Positions 24,075 to 34,656 of a DNA stretch of 64,000 nucleotides are shown here, in pieces. The DNA lies in assembly GCA_950295325.1 (NCBI GenBank), contig OX485807.1, positions 28,427,666 through 28,491,665 of the forward strand, given 5' to 3'. The stretch comes from Polytrichum commune. Taxonomy: Eukaryota > Streptophyta > Polytrichopsida > Polytrichales > Polytrichaceae. The translations under genes were made by a program, and so were the position numbers. Within the stretch, counting starts at the first letter, position 1; the number at the start of each line of letters is the position of its first letter. The notes under the pieces were generated by a model. It ran no database searches, was not told the origin of the DNA, and was given only the letters and a program-made list of their open reading frames with translations.

Positions 24075-24118
24075 TTGTTGAACGAATGAGAGGTATGCTT
24101 GTATGCAAAATTCCTTAT
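24075..24118. mobile_element. Solo end of MITE family C
   Basis: Carries the 40-bp terminal repeat of family C in the outward orientation (GAATGAGAGGTATGCTTGTATG) without a partner end upstream. It is a truncated copy. Confidence 0.5.
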
Positions 24119-24279
24119 CTCCTAATGTACACACTCTCTTTGTTTATATAAAATTGGCATGCACAATATAAATCATGGGTTCATCTAACTTTAGGCTTTT
24201 TGTCAAAAGTGCTAAGCTTCAAGATTGGCAGTGTAATAGAAACAAGTCATAATGTTAAGGTTCACACTATCATAATTTA

Positions 24280-24460
24280 GTGTGGATTACCAGTTGGAGT
24301 TATGCAATGCTATAACTTCTCATAAAGAATGTAAAGTTTTAATATCAAATTTTTTGATGTTTAGATAATACATAGTAGCTATGTGTATTGTACTCATAAA
24401 AAAAATTGCATGCTTGGTAAAGATTTAGATTACTACATGACTCCATATGGCAATCCACAC
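24280..24460. mobile_element. MITE family D, copy 1 (TA target site)
   Basis: A 181-bp element. The left end GTGTGGATTACCAGTTGGAG and the right end, inverted GTGTGGATTGCCATATGGAG, form long terminal repeats. TA precedes and follows the element. The same family, with a similar length of 183 bp, occurs at 58,258-58,440. Stowaway-like by target site and size. Confidence 0.75.
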
Positions 24461-24499
24461 TACTTGAATAAAAAAAAACCTTAGTTAATTAGATATTAC

Positions 24500-24765
24500 A
24501 ATGTCAAAGAAAGGTTCATGTAAGGGCCTCACAATGATGTCAGACAACAATTTACATGTCTAAGATCAAAGTTGTTTTGTTGTCGTAAATGCAGTTCCAA
24601 ATCGACCTTTAGTAACAAAAGTGACACAATGCCTCTTCTCTCAATCTGTAAGAAGCTTTGGACGGCCTCCTCTTTGTCTTTCAGTCTTGCCCCCTACATC
24701 CTTCCTCATATGCACTAATGAAGATTGGCTCATGCCCATTAAATCGACAACTTTGCGAGTTTAAA
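24500..24765 (-). pseudogene. Tc1-like transposase fragment (DNA-binding N-terminus)
   Basis: On the minus strand one frame reads TRKVVDLMGMSQSSLVHMRK, a helix-turn-helix of the Tc1/paired type, then RQRGGRPKLLTD, the GRPR-like linker between the two DNA-binding subdomains. A second helical region (TFVTKGRFGTAFTTTKQL) follows. TAA upstream and TGA, TGA and TAG inside break the frame. The DDE catalytic domain is not visible. It is a dead relic of a family able to mobilise TA-target MITEs such as A and D. Confidence 0.6.
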
Positions 24766-25404
24766 CACTATTTTTAAGTTGCACCAAAGCTCGGTGCTTT
24801 TGTTCTTGAGACAACAAAGGCATATGACTACAAACGATTCTACAAATTGCACCTCTTGTACTATGAGACCAAGTCAACACAATGCACAAGAAATCTCGCA
24901 ACGTTCTCAACTACGTAATGCACACATAGATGTTGATGTTGGAAGAGTGGCGGCGAACAAAAGCGACTACTGTAACCCTGACTACTTCAACATTTCCTAT
25001 TTTAGAAACCTGAAACCCTTTTCACTTTTAGGTTTCACATTTATGCAATTGATTACTTGGACTCTTGCTTTGATCACTTCATCACTTTGTTTTATTATGT
25101 GAATCGGTTGACAATGGGAGCCGAAGTTGAGTTTGTGTACAATGTACTCAATCTTGTTCGTAACTTTAAGATTGGACCCAAGCTCTAAGATCAAACTAGG
25201 CAAAGAATTTACTTAAGTGAGGACCACCGAAATTTGACAGGGAAATCAATGCCACTTTGTTTTTTTTATACCTTGGACCAAAACCCTAGTGTAAACTTCT
25301 TGAGTCCAACATTATGCTCTTGACTAATAGGGTCACTTAATTTAGGAAATTTCTTTGGTCTTTGAACTTTAGTGTAAACTTGGCCTTAAGCACAAACAAC
25401 AAAT

Positions 25405-25565
25405 CGTTGGGCCACTATTCCGACCATATAAACCAATTGATAGGGTGAACTGACCGCTAGTTACAAATGAACCAGTTGAATTTGAGAAATAATTAGTTAC
25501 AATTCAAGACTTCAAAAAAACAATTGGTCATTCTAGAGGAATCTATAAAATATACCTCAAATTTA
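25405..25565 (-). repeat. Dispersed repeat R2, copy 2 (inverted)
   Basis: The reverse complement carries 'agattcctctaga', 'gaagtcttgaa', 'atttctcaaattcaactgg', 'tgtaactagcggtcagttc'. This is the longest R2 copy in the window. See 2301-2400 for the family. Confidence 0.5.
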
Positions 25566-25658
25566 TAAAGAAAAACTGAAAGACGTCAATATGTAATTGG
25601 ACTTGGAACCACTAGGATCTAGACCGATTATGCCCAAAAATCTCCTTGGACACTGGTA

Positions 25659-27009
25659 TAGTCTAACCTTGTTAGTACGACACTCATTTATACGACACCC
25701 TTGATATTACGACACATTTTTGCACGACCAAACTTTTTAGTTCAAAACTCCCTCTTTTATACAACTACGACACTCGATAATACGACATTTAGAAACTCCA
25801 TTTTGTCATATTAAAGAGGGAATTAATGCTAATTTTTTTTTCATCCATGTTATGTACATCAAGAATTCATCCATTTTTACTTGGGAACTACTTGAGAACT
25901 TCACTTATCATTGGGAGCTTAATGATAATTAGGGTTACTAGTGTAGAATGGACTTGGTTAGGGTATCTAAAATCAAAAGGTGATTATGATTTTGGATAAT
26001 GCATCTTCACATGTTGTTAGCTCTGCCAAAGTTGGTAAGTCTCGTGGTTTTTCAACCTTGGAATTGAGCAACATGACTTTGGTATTCCTTCCTCCCAATG
26101 TTACAAGCATAGTTCAACCTTTATAGCATCTTTCAAAATTCAATACAAGAAGAAACTTTTATTGTGGGTTTTGTCACAATATGATGAAGCTACATCGAAG
26201 GACTAAAAGAAGGTGGTGCCCAACATCATACATGTTATCATGTGGAGTTTTGAAGTATGGAGTGAGTTGGATGCACAAATAGGTAGGAATTGTTGGAGGA
26301 TGGCGCGTATATTACCTGCAACATGGATGTTGACTTTGCCCTAGTTGATGAAAGTGGGAATAATAGAATGCAAGAAGAATCAAATGAACTTGGTGCTATG
26401 ATTTCAAAGTTGCGATTGGGTGATGATGAGATGTCAATGAAGACTTACATTCAGATGGAAGGGGAAGAGATTATTGAGCTACAGTTGGGTACTAATGAGT
26501 TGGTGGATGTTGCTTTGAGAATCAATTATGCACAAGGCTTTGATCTTAATGTTGAACTGCATTCAATAGATGTGGATGATGTTGCTCCACCTACAATATA
26601 GCGTAGTGATGCTAAACGTCATGCATCATTGTTGTCTAATTTCTTATTAGACAACTCTTTACATTTTGTTATTAATGAAATTATTAGTTTTCAAGAGCTA
26701 GTACGGAATTTAGATAAGATGATAGTTGCTAACTTAGGTAGGCAACATCAGAGATCTTTGAACTCTTATTTCAAAGAGTTCTTGAGAGTATTTGTATTTG
26801 TTTGGAGTTATGAGTTATTATCTCATAGAATCTATATTGCTTAAACTTGTTGTATATGTTTTTAAGCTCATATTGCTTATGTTTTTGTATTCCCTCGATA
26901 GTATGACAATTTTATGCCATTTGTCATATTAACGAGAAGACGACACCTTGATAATACCCTCGACATTTTTTACGTTTCCCAAACGTGTCATACTAAAGAG
27001 GGAGAACAG
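25659..27009 (+). mobile_element. pogo/Tigger-like DNA transposon, internally deleted
   Basis: The ends are diverged inverted repeats rich in TACGACAC/GTGTCATA, and TA flanks both sides. Inside, the plus strand encodes the C-terminal half of a DDE_1 transposase. LDNASSH holds the second catalytic Asp. It is followed by LVFLPPNVTSIVQPL and then a TAG (26,124-26,126), where the family has the third Asp. After this come GRNCWRMARIL and an acidic tail (26,290-26,601, then 26,629-26,844). The N-terminal CENP-B-like DNA-binding domain and first Asp are missing. Inactive. It ends 370 bp upstream of the F-box gene start codon. Confidence 0.8.
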
Positions 27010-27195
27010 TATCAACATGAGGTATAAAAAATGCTTAATAGATTTCCTTCCAAAAATAAGTCAATGATGGCCCAACACTAATACCAGGTCCACCTTTAAT
27101 CAACATGTAAGAGCTAATAATTAGATACTAGTATCCTAAGCATAAACCGTCGGGTTCGAACCGGTGTTCTGGTGTAGGCCCGGTTTAAAAACTAC

Positions 27196-27222
27196 TGACG
27201 TGGCAAGCTTAGCGACCACGTC
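27196..27222. promoter_or_regulatory. Paired inverted ACGT (bZIP-type) sites
   Basis: GACGTGG (27,197-27,203) and its reverse complement CCACGTC (27,216-27,222) lie 12 bp apart in the promoter of the F-box/LRR gene, about 160-180 bp upstream of its proposed start codon. ACGT cores in G-/C-box context are typical plant bZIP targets. Function here is inferred from position and symmetry only. Confidence 0.4.
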
Positions 27223-27376
27223 GCAGCATCTTGGATGGATGAATACACAGTACCTACATCCACTTCGGACATATTATGCACCCCGTCTATGGGTCTCTCT
27301 TCTTGTCCTCCTTTCTGCACTTGTCTCCTTCTGTCGTGTTTTGTTCACCACTGGAGCTCCGGTGCTGCGGGAGACA

Positions 27377-27936
27377 ATGGCGATGGCGGAATCCATCGGA
27401 GTGGATCAACTTAGAGGCAAGTGTTAGTCGATCTGTTCTCCTCTCTTGAGCAAGTGGATTTTACTCGTGGAGATCCTCGGACGAAGAATGCTGCTGTCTC
27501 GGTTTAAGTCTAGTGATACCATTTTGATTCTTTCTTTTCTTTCTTCTTTCTCTGTTGCCTTACCCCCTCACGAGAACCGGAAACCTGTCCGTATGTGGCC
27601 TCTTGAAGCAGATATTTCTGTGAAATGTGGCTCGAATGCAATTGATATTCTTTAAGAGAATGCCGGCATTTTTTACTGCCGGTTCTGAATAGGTGATGTT
27701 GGCAACCGAAATGTCGTGTTACTGTTTGCATACCCTTGCTTGTGTATCTCGAGGTTAACTTGAGCAGTTCGCGCGCATTTGGCCATCTTGCTGCCGGCAA
27801 TAATGAGCTCGAAACTCAATCGAATTTTCTTAAGAAGGTTTCGGTGTTTTTTACTGCCGGTTCTCGACAGGTGATTGCAACCGAAATATCGTGTTATTGC
27901 ATACCCTCGCTTCTGCACCTCCAGGTTAAAGTGAAC

Positions 27937-27997
<61 letters not shown>

Positions 27998-30900
27998 CTG
28001 TAGCGAGAAAGAAATCACAAAGGCCGTGACGGGTATTGTCCTAGTTGTTCCGTCCTTTGTTTTCCATTAGCTGTTCCCGACCAGGTCTGAACCAATGTTC
28101 GACCGGTATATACTCAGGTGAATGCATGGTATCGATAATCTAATTTTAAAATGGCATAAAAGAACCTACTCGACTGGTATCAAATTTGTAATGTCTGCAA
28201 TATTGATGTTTGGTGAGTATCTCTAGGTGAGAGATGGTATATAGACCCGAAAGGTGTTAAGAAAAATAAAAAATCCTCAAAATACTCATGACCTACTGGA
28301 ATGTAAATCCTAATTATAGATATTCGAGTCGTATCAAACAACATCAGTTGAACACTGACAATGAGTCGCGAGGAATGGCGGGTGCCGAGTCCGCTGTATT
28401 GGACCGGACCTCAGGCTGAAATGCCAATCAAGATCAGTCTGATCAGCTTGGCAAGTTTGTCCTTTCTTGGATTCATATCAGATACATAATATTTTTCTTC
28501 CTTTCTTTTCTCCTCGTGTATATATATGATGAGTGGGGGTGGAGACTGCCGTGTGCATCTAACTTCTTGAGAATAGTTTATGGCCATTTCTTACGATATA
28601 CTAGTGACGAATTAATGGAGAAGGAAGAGTATATGCTGATTTTTCAAGCTCCTCAATGTCATTGGCTGACTTTGTCGGTGGACAGTAAGAGTGAAGGTTT
28701 GCCATACCATAATCAACTTCCGGGTAATATTCGAGTAACTTTGTCAAGAGGAAGCAGGATATAAATTTATCAAACTATGTAGTTGCTATAGTTTGGTACT
28801 GCTGGTTGTGAGATATGACATGTGGCAAAATAGTGGCCGCAACGACTTAATTTTCCACCTACTTATTGATTATCTGCTGAAAACAACTTAATGGATGCTT
28901 TTCTAATTCCTGTCATTCTTTTGCAGGGATGGGAGAAGGAGAAACCAACATAAATACTGTACTTACAGACGATGATTTACAAGCTGTCTTGTCAAAACTT
29001 AAGCACCCGCATGACAGAGATGTATGCGGATTGGTCTGCAAGCGATGGTTGACGGTACAAGACATGGAGAGAAAGAGCATGCGTTTGAGGGCAGGACCGC
29101 TCATGCTGGAGCGCGTGGCGGCCCGTTTTTCATACTTGACCGACCTGGATATGTCTGAGACTGTTTCTCGTTCATATTACCCTGGCTGGAAGGATGCTGA
29201 CCTGAGTCTGGTTGCACGCAGTTTCCGTCGCTTAGAACGTTTGAATATGCAAGGCTGCAAGGGTTTGTAATCGGATCTTTGACCTTTCCCGCTTAAACTT
29301 TGGCAAGTAACTGATAAGGAGGGAAGAATTGAATTTTCCAGTGTTGGAGTGGTGTCGTTTTTTGGTGCCATTTGGGTATGTATAATGAGGATTTCACATT
29401 TTTTGTACTAGTAGAGTAAGGGTATTGAGGATACTTTTGTTTTTGTTTTCGATACCATTGGGGTGTACATACCGTGCAAAAACCTTCATACCTAGGTGTT
29501 TCGAACGATGTTGACCCAAATAATAACTTGGGTATACAAAGATTCTCTCGCCTTTAGATACCCACCAAATATCAATATTTGACTGATTTCACAAATTTGG
29601 TACCTGTGGTAGGTTCCTTGATAGCATTATTGATGTTGCTTATTGATACCATGCATTCACCTATATACCGGCCCAACATTGGAATTTTCGTCATGGAGCA
29701 AACCACATACTCTATACATCTCTTGGTGTCCATGTTCAGAAGTTAGATCTTGAAAGGGAAATGCCTACCTGGCCAGGAGGGGCAAATTGCTTGCAAGTTA
29801 ATTTCAATCCATCAGAAAGTGATAACTTCATGAGTTTTCGGGGAGAGTTCAACAAGAGTTACCATAGAAAGTTCAAGTGTACGGTCTGGACAGTAATCCG
29901 CCCTTATTATGTTATGTATCACTTCGTTCTGTGTTTTTCGGAAGTCTGATTTGAACGTAATTTGGAAAATCATTAATCAGATTTCACCTCTTCGCAGGTA
30001 GAACTGCTTGACTTTTGTCAGAGACATTACTGTTTTCTTCTTAGCGTTTGACATCATTTCAATGTGCAGGTATTACTGACAAGGGGATGCTAGAGATCGG
30101 AAAAAATCTTCCGAGCCTGCAGTGGTTAGATATTTCTGATTGCAGAAAGGTGACAGATGTGGGAGTGGAGACAGTTGCAAATGGTTGTCCTGATCTTCGG
30201 ACAATTTATCTAAGCCGTTGCAAGAACATCACAAATAAATCTCTTGCTGGTCTCTCGAAGTGTCAACTGCTTGAGACTTTAGTCTTGCAAGGTTGTGTCA
30301 ACATTGATGACAGTGGTCTTCTTTCACTTGCAGAGGTAAACATCTTCGTCCTCCTCTTAGCAAACATCCTCATTCGACGTTCCTATGCTGCCAGGATTTG
30401 AAATCTGCATAATCCTGTCACTATATCGGTGAAAGTAGGGTGGGATAAGTTCTTCTGTAAGGTCGATTCTTCCATACATACAAGTAACAAAAACGAAGGA
30501 GGAGTGTATTGCACTACATTCATCAAACCGAGTTTTATATATTATCTTCATCTACAACTGGATGATTACTTTGCCATCTATATTCTTCTGCAACTTGTAG
30601 TTCCTGATATAAATAAGTTCTAAGGAGTAGCCGCAATTCGATGACACATGTACTATGAGATTAGTAGAATGCTGTCCATTTCGCCTAAGCTAAAAGAACA
30701 GATGCTGAGATGGTCCTGCACTGACGTGGGCACTACAATATCCATACGATGTTGTTGGAAATTGTTTCCTAATTTCGTGTGCTGGATGTGCTGTTCTAAT
30801 GTCTTGTGGTGCCCACAGGGGTGCTGTAGTCTGCAGTTGCTGGATTTGAGCAAATGTGCAAAGGTTGGAGACACCGGGGTCACAGGCATTGTTTTTGCTT

Positions 30901-31418
30901 GCTCCGCCACTTTGAACACCCTGATACTGGAAGACTGCCCCAAAATTGGCGATGCCAGTATAATTGCAGTAGGTGATTGCTGTCCAAGCCTTCAGATTTT
31001 GCTACTCGGTGGTTGCCGGCTTTTGAGCGACCTTGCCCTGGATGCCTACTTCAAAAAACACACCAATCTCCTGACAACATTGCAAGTGGAGTACTGCACA
31101 AAGTTGACTGACAATGGCATCAGGGCCATATTTGCAAACTGCCAGTCTCTTGAATCTTTAGATATACGATGCTGTTCTTTGCTCACAGACAGGTGTGTAG
31201 ATAATTTGAGGGCGGGTGAAAATTGCTTGAGGGAGTTGAAGATCAGTGGGTGCTCTGGTTTCACCAGCGAAGGACTTTCCAAAGTGGCAGAATCATGTCC
31301 ACAGCTGACTCTCTTAGAAGCCAAGTATTGTGATCACATCACCATAGAGACCATGGTGGGCATAGTATTTCCTATCGGTTGTAAAGTTGTCCTGGACAAG
31401 GCGCGCATCCTCTTTTGA
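27377..31418 (+). CDS. F-box/LRR (RNI-like) protein, At5g23340 type
   Basis: Proposed exons: 27,377-27,416, 28,927-29,262, 30,070-30,335 and 30,819-31,418, giving 413 residues. The Arabidopsis relative is, from memory, about 405. Residues about 24-65 form a degenerate F-box (LTDDDLQAVLSKL...GLVCKRW). Cysteine-type leucine-rich repeats follow to the end (LDISDCRKVTDVGV, LVLQGCVNIDDSGL, LEDCPKIGDASI). Such proteins select substrates for SCF ubiquitin ligases. Introns 2 and 3 are GT-AG and join in frame (CKG/ITD; LAE/GCC). Intron 1 would be GC-AG. If it lies in the 5' UTR instead, translation starts at ATG 28,929 (399 residues). The reading frame is intact. Exons 2-4 are firm; exon 1 is less so. 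Confidence 0.87.
27631..27940. repeat. 178-bp imperfect tandem duplication in intron 1
   Basis: The block containing 'ttttttactgccggttct' and 'accgaaat.tcgtgtta.tg' occurs at about 27,665 and again 178 bp later. Each unit ends in a GT-containing site (CGAG/gttaac and CCAG/gttaaa) that could serve as an alternative 5'-UTR splice donor. Confidence 0.65.
27941..27994. repeat. (GA)27 microsatellite in intron 1
   Basis: An uninterrupted GA run of 54 bp directly after the 178-bp duplication. It makes a spurious Arg-Glu frame. GA tracts near plant transcription starts can bind BPC/GAGA factors, which is a possibility only. Confidence 0.9.
28092..28250 (+). repeat. Intron 1 arm of an inverted repeat flanking F-box exon 2
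   Basis: About 160 bp. Reads 'ccaatgtt', 'ccggtatata', 'aggtgaatgcatggtatc', 'gaacctac', 'caaatttgt', 'aatattgat.tttggtg'. The same order occurs inverted at 29,526-29,682 in intron 2. Confidence 0.7.
29526..29682 (-). repeat. Intron 2 arm of an inverted repeat flanking F-box exon 2
   Basis: Reverse complement of the block at 28,092-28,250, roughly 75-80% alike by eye. The two arms enclose exon 2 (28,927-29,262). They are probably two insertions of one short element in opposite orientations. Confidence 0.7.
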
Positions 31419-32200
31419 AATGCTTCTTCGAAGATGGGATTGATGTAGAAGCCGACATGCTGAACTTCCCAGATGCTGGAGACAGAGAGAGAGCACATCA
31501 GAGGAGGATGAGCAATTTGGAAATATGAGCTTGTAGCTCACACCATCAAGGTTCTTTAACTGGTCTTCTCAAGAACCACCTTAATCTGTGGTATTAGGAG
31601 CCAGGGAGTGACCTAATCTGTATAGCCCAGAAGAAAACGAAACATACTCTGGTATTATTCTGTAGAGATGTAGAGTAGTGACGTAGTGGAGAAGTTGCCA
31701 TATCAGTGGGACTTTGTATAGCGAGAGTCTGGTGAGAGACTGCCAATTGCTGCATGCATCTGATTACAATACCTTTATGTAAATGGACAGCGTTATCTTA
31801 CTCAAATTCTGCTTTGAGCATCTGCGTTGGATGTTATAGATTATAGCGCTGGTTAGGAGTTTCCATCCGAACGCATGAAGCGTCCTCTTGTCGGTCTCTT
31901 GCTAGGAAACTTGGAATGCACATGAATCTTTCTTGAATCCTATTTGTTTAATCATCCCATGACGATGTCTTGTATGGAGCTGGGAAGACTATCTTGTCTT
32001 GTATTGACGTGATTTCTGTCGTTGAGTTTTTTACCCTAATTTCTTCGGTCATTGAATTCTTTAGCGAGCTCCTGTGAGCGACATTAGTCTGGAGTAGCTT
32101 GAAGATGACCCAAAAGATTGAATAACTGGTTAACATCATCTGCGACATATATTAAACCAAGTGACGCTATTGCTTTTCCAATACAAGGTTCTGCACTTGT
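31419..32200 (+). other. 3' UTR and downstream spacer of the F-box gene
   Basis: Follows the TGA at 31,416-31,418. No canonical AATAAA stands out. No second gene is recognised. Confidence 0.4.
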
Positions 32201-32981
32201 AGTTCTATCAGCTGTGGGTGGGAATGCATCTGGTGGAGAACTTTTTAGTTTTCGAGTGGGTTGAATTCTGGCTACATATGTTCAACACCTGTAACGTGGG
32301 TTTCTGTGAGGCATCCAAAAAGACAGGAACTCGCATTTGGGCCGTGCAGGGGCGACGGAGAGCTTCAAAGCGGCCGATCAACAGAAGGTGCGCTTCTACT
32401 CATCTTTCTCTTATCTTTTATCCAGCTTCGGAGAAGACACCTCGCATTCACAAAAACACCAGAGGTTATGCTCTTGCAATCAGGGGAGTTGTACAGGCTG
32501 GGAGTGGGAGGATCCAGTATGGAAGATGGAACGCCAGCCGGAAGAAAGCAGGATATAGGGGGTCTTCTGCCGACCATCTTTCGACATCCATTTCCTCGAG
32601 TATTATTGTGCCTACCTTATTCGAGGTTCTAAGTTCCGAAGCAACTCTCGCTATCATTCAGGTGCGGTGCAAATGAGGAGTTTATTATCTTATTTCCCTC
32701 TGTCCAGAAGTTTATTGCTCTAAGCACCATTGGAAGTCCGTCTCAACCGCTTTAACTTGCAGACTTACGTATTCCAGGTGATTGTCGTCATAGGTTAGAA
32801 GAATTCCGTTTTAATCATCTCCATAAATGTTGTCGGGCGATTGATCTGTGGAGGGCATTCGCGTGGGATTTGATTTCTTCCATTTAGCCTCGAGCTTCTT
32901 GTATTCAGTTTTGTTTGTGAATGAAAATTTTTGGTTCACTAAATTGCACGAAAGAATCTATCTACAGCGCGGCAAGTGAAG
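32201..32981 (+). other. Putative promoter and 5' leader of the trihelix gene
   Basis: GC is higher than in the surrounding spacer and all three plus frames are partly open at 32,218-32,676, but none shows a domain. AACAGAAG/gtgcgc near 32,388 could be a leader-exon donor, and 'tctatctacag' ending near 32,966 an acceptor just before the start codon. A 5'-UTR intron is therefore plausible. Confidence 0.35.
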
Positions 32982-34622
32982 ATGGCGAACAGTGTGAGAA
33001 GATCCAGAGGTACCATTTGGAGTCATGAGGAAACCCTGCTTTTGGTAGAATTGAAGAAGGAAGCCCACCTCAACAACGAAGAAGGTGCACATGTCTGGAA
33101 AAAAATATCTGACGAGATTTCCAGGACATTTTCTCAAGCGAGATCTTATCACCAGTGTCAAAGGAGATGGGACACTCTCAAGAAATTGTACAACAGAATT
33201 GAAGAGCATTGCACTAAAACGGGTGAGGATTGTCAGAATCTGGATAAAGAGTTGCTGGATTCGATGAAGTTGCCAACTGCTTATCGAGAAGATTGGTACA
33301 CCATTGCGAAGGAAGTTTTCAGTGAGCGAGGAAAAAGACGACTTCAGAGAAAAAAGAGAGCTGAAGACGCCACTGGTCATCCTGCCCCAATTCCAGAAAA
33401 TAAAACCCCGCCAGGAGTTGCTGCTGCTCCTCCAAGGATAACTACAACAAAGAATGACAAGTTGCCTGCAACACCTTCGGCAACAAATGGTGATGACTCT
33501 GTGAGTCTCGTCCTACCCAACCCCTCAACTTGAACTTTGTATTAAGTCCTCAATTCCTCGAGAGAAGTGCATTGTCGTTTTGGAAATCAAGATGCTTCTT
33601 AAACCGTATCCTTTGAGAAATCTCTTGTGTATTAATAGAGCTTGCATCTATGCTAGACATTTGCTGTCCTGCGACGATTATATTGTGATTCTCATCTGTC
33701 CTCTTTTGATAGGTCACCCCAACACTGAACATACAACATGAAGAAACAAAATCTGCAAGGCCAGGTGTGAGCGTTGTCAAGCCTAAATTGGAGGTTCATT
33801 CCCGGTTTCTAGAAAGTGAAGTTGACAAGCTGAGCAGAGAAAGAGATGAATTGCTGCTTCGGGTCCAGCATTTTGAACAGCAACGACAGAATCCACAACC
33901 TGAACAGGTCAGTCATTTTATCTTCTGTGCCGTTTCTAAAATTGACTAACCTCTTCTCTACCATTTGAGCTTGCATGTCTGTAAGACATTTGCTTTCCTT
34001 GCAACGTTTACATTGTGATTATCATTGATTTTCATCTGTCCTCCTTTTGATAGGTCACCCCAACACTGACTACACAACATGAAGAAACAGTGAGTTCAAC
34101 TTCTACAAAGCCAGGCGGGAGCCGTATCATGCCTAAACTGAAGGTTAAATTTCGGTCACTAGAAAGTGAAGTTGAGAGACTAATCAAAGAAAAAGAAGAA
34201 TTGCTACTTCGGCTCAAGCATCTTGAAGAGCAACAGCACAATACACAACGAATACAATTTTGTCATTTCACTTTAGTCCAGTCTGCAAGCTTGATCCATG
34301 TCATATTTCATATCCTTTTCATCTATATTGTCTGCCTCCTGTACCTATGTCTGTCACACATAAGCAGCTTGGATCGGCAACTGCATTAGCCCCTTCTCCC
34401 TTTCAAAGTGTAATTTAGCATGTGTAGTGCTCAATTTTAGCAGCTGAATTTTTTGACTTGGTTACTCATTGGAGGAAATGTATTTTATGTTCACTGTAGG
34501 TTAACCCAGAAGACTTGAGCTCTGAGCCGCTGGTGCATGATAGTTGCCATGGTTGGTTTTACATGATATTTCCAACGCCTGACCACATGGATGACAAGTT
34601 GCGTAATCTGAAGCTCAAGTAA
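32982..34622 (+). CDS. Trihelix-like (Myb/SANT-like) DNA-binding protein
   Basis: Translation starts at ATG 32,982. Exon 1 is 32,982-33,500, exon 2 is 33,713-33,907 and the last exon is 34,500-34,622 (stop TAA). All junctions are phase 0 with GT-AG borders, giving 278 residues. Residues 11-77 form a three-helix domain with Trp13, Trp39 and Trp63 (EETLLLVEL, VWKKIS, QCQRRWDTLKKLY), the trihelix/GT-factor pattern. A basic GKRRLQRKKR (about 117-126) may be a nuclear signal. Exon 2 encodes a charged coiled coil (FLESEVDKL...RDELLLRV). A duplicate of exon 2 at 34,054 is either skipped or used as an alternative terminal exon. Likely a nuclear transcription factor. Target unknown. Confidence 0.75.
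34054..34389 (+). other. Duplicated coiled-coil exon of the trihelix gene, splice donor lost
   Basis: Begins at the same intron end (tttgatag/GTCACCCCAACACTGA) as exon 2, 341 bp upstream. It encodes the same segment with changes (FRSLESEVERL, KEELLLRLKHLEEQQ). The homology also covers about 70 bp of the preceding intron. Where exon 2 has GAACAG/gtcagt, this copy has 'gaatacaatttt', so the donor is gone. The frame then runs through former intron sequence into a hydrophobic tail and stops at 34,387-34,389. It is therefore either a terminal exon of an alternative transcript or a silent copy. Confidence 0.75.
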
Positions 34623-34656
34623 AGCATCAAACTTGGGGGCTGTTTTTCTTCTAAAC

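Noticed and set aside
27150-27165. B-box-like GGTTCGAACC
   Set aside because: No A-box or cloverleaf can be formed around it, so it is not a tRNA gene or SINE.
27736-28029. Frame with a long Arg-Glu repeat
   Set aside because: Produced by the (GA)27 microsatellite within a leader intron; no coding support.
28516-28764. 82-codon frame inside F-box intron 1
   Set aside because: No counterpart in the At5g23340-type protein and exon 2 joins cleanly without it.
30648-30818. Upstream extension of the last F-box exon frame
   Set aside because: The sequence before 30,819 is intron; a proper acceptor (cccacag) and the LRR alignment start the exon at 30,819.
32218-32676. Three overlapping plus-strand frames of 73-152 codons
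   Set aside because: All three frames are open at once in GC-richer DNA without motifs, as expected for a leader region; none continues into a recognised exon.
32976-32981. GTG start two codons upstream of the trihelix gene's ATG
   Set aside because: Plant nuclear genes start at ATG; ATG 32,982 is the first in frame and precedes the domain.
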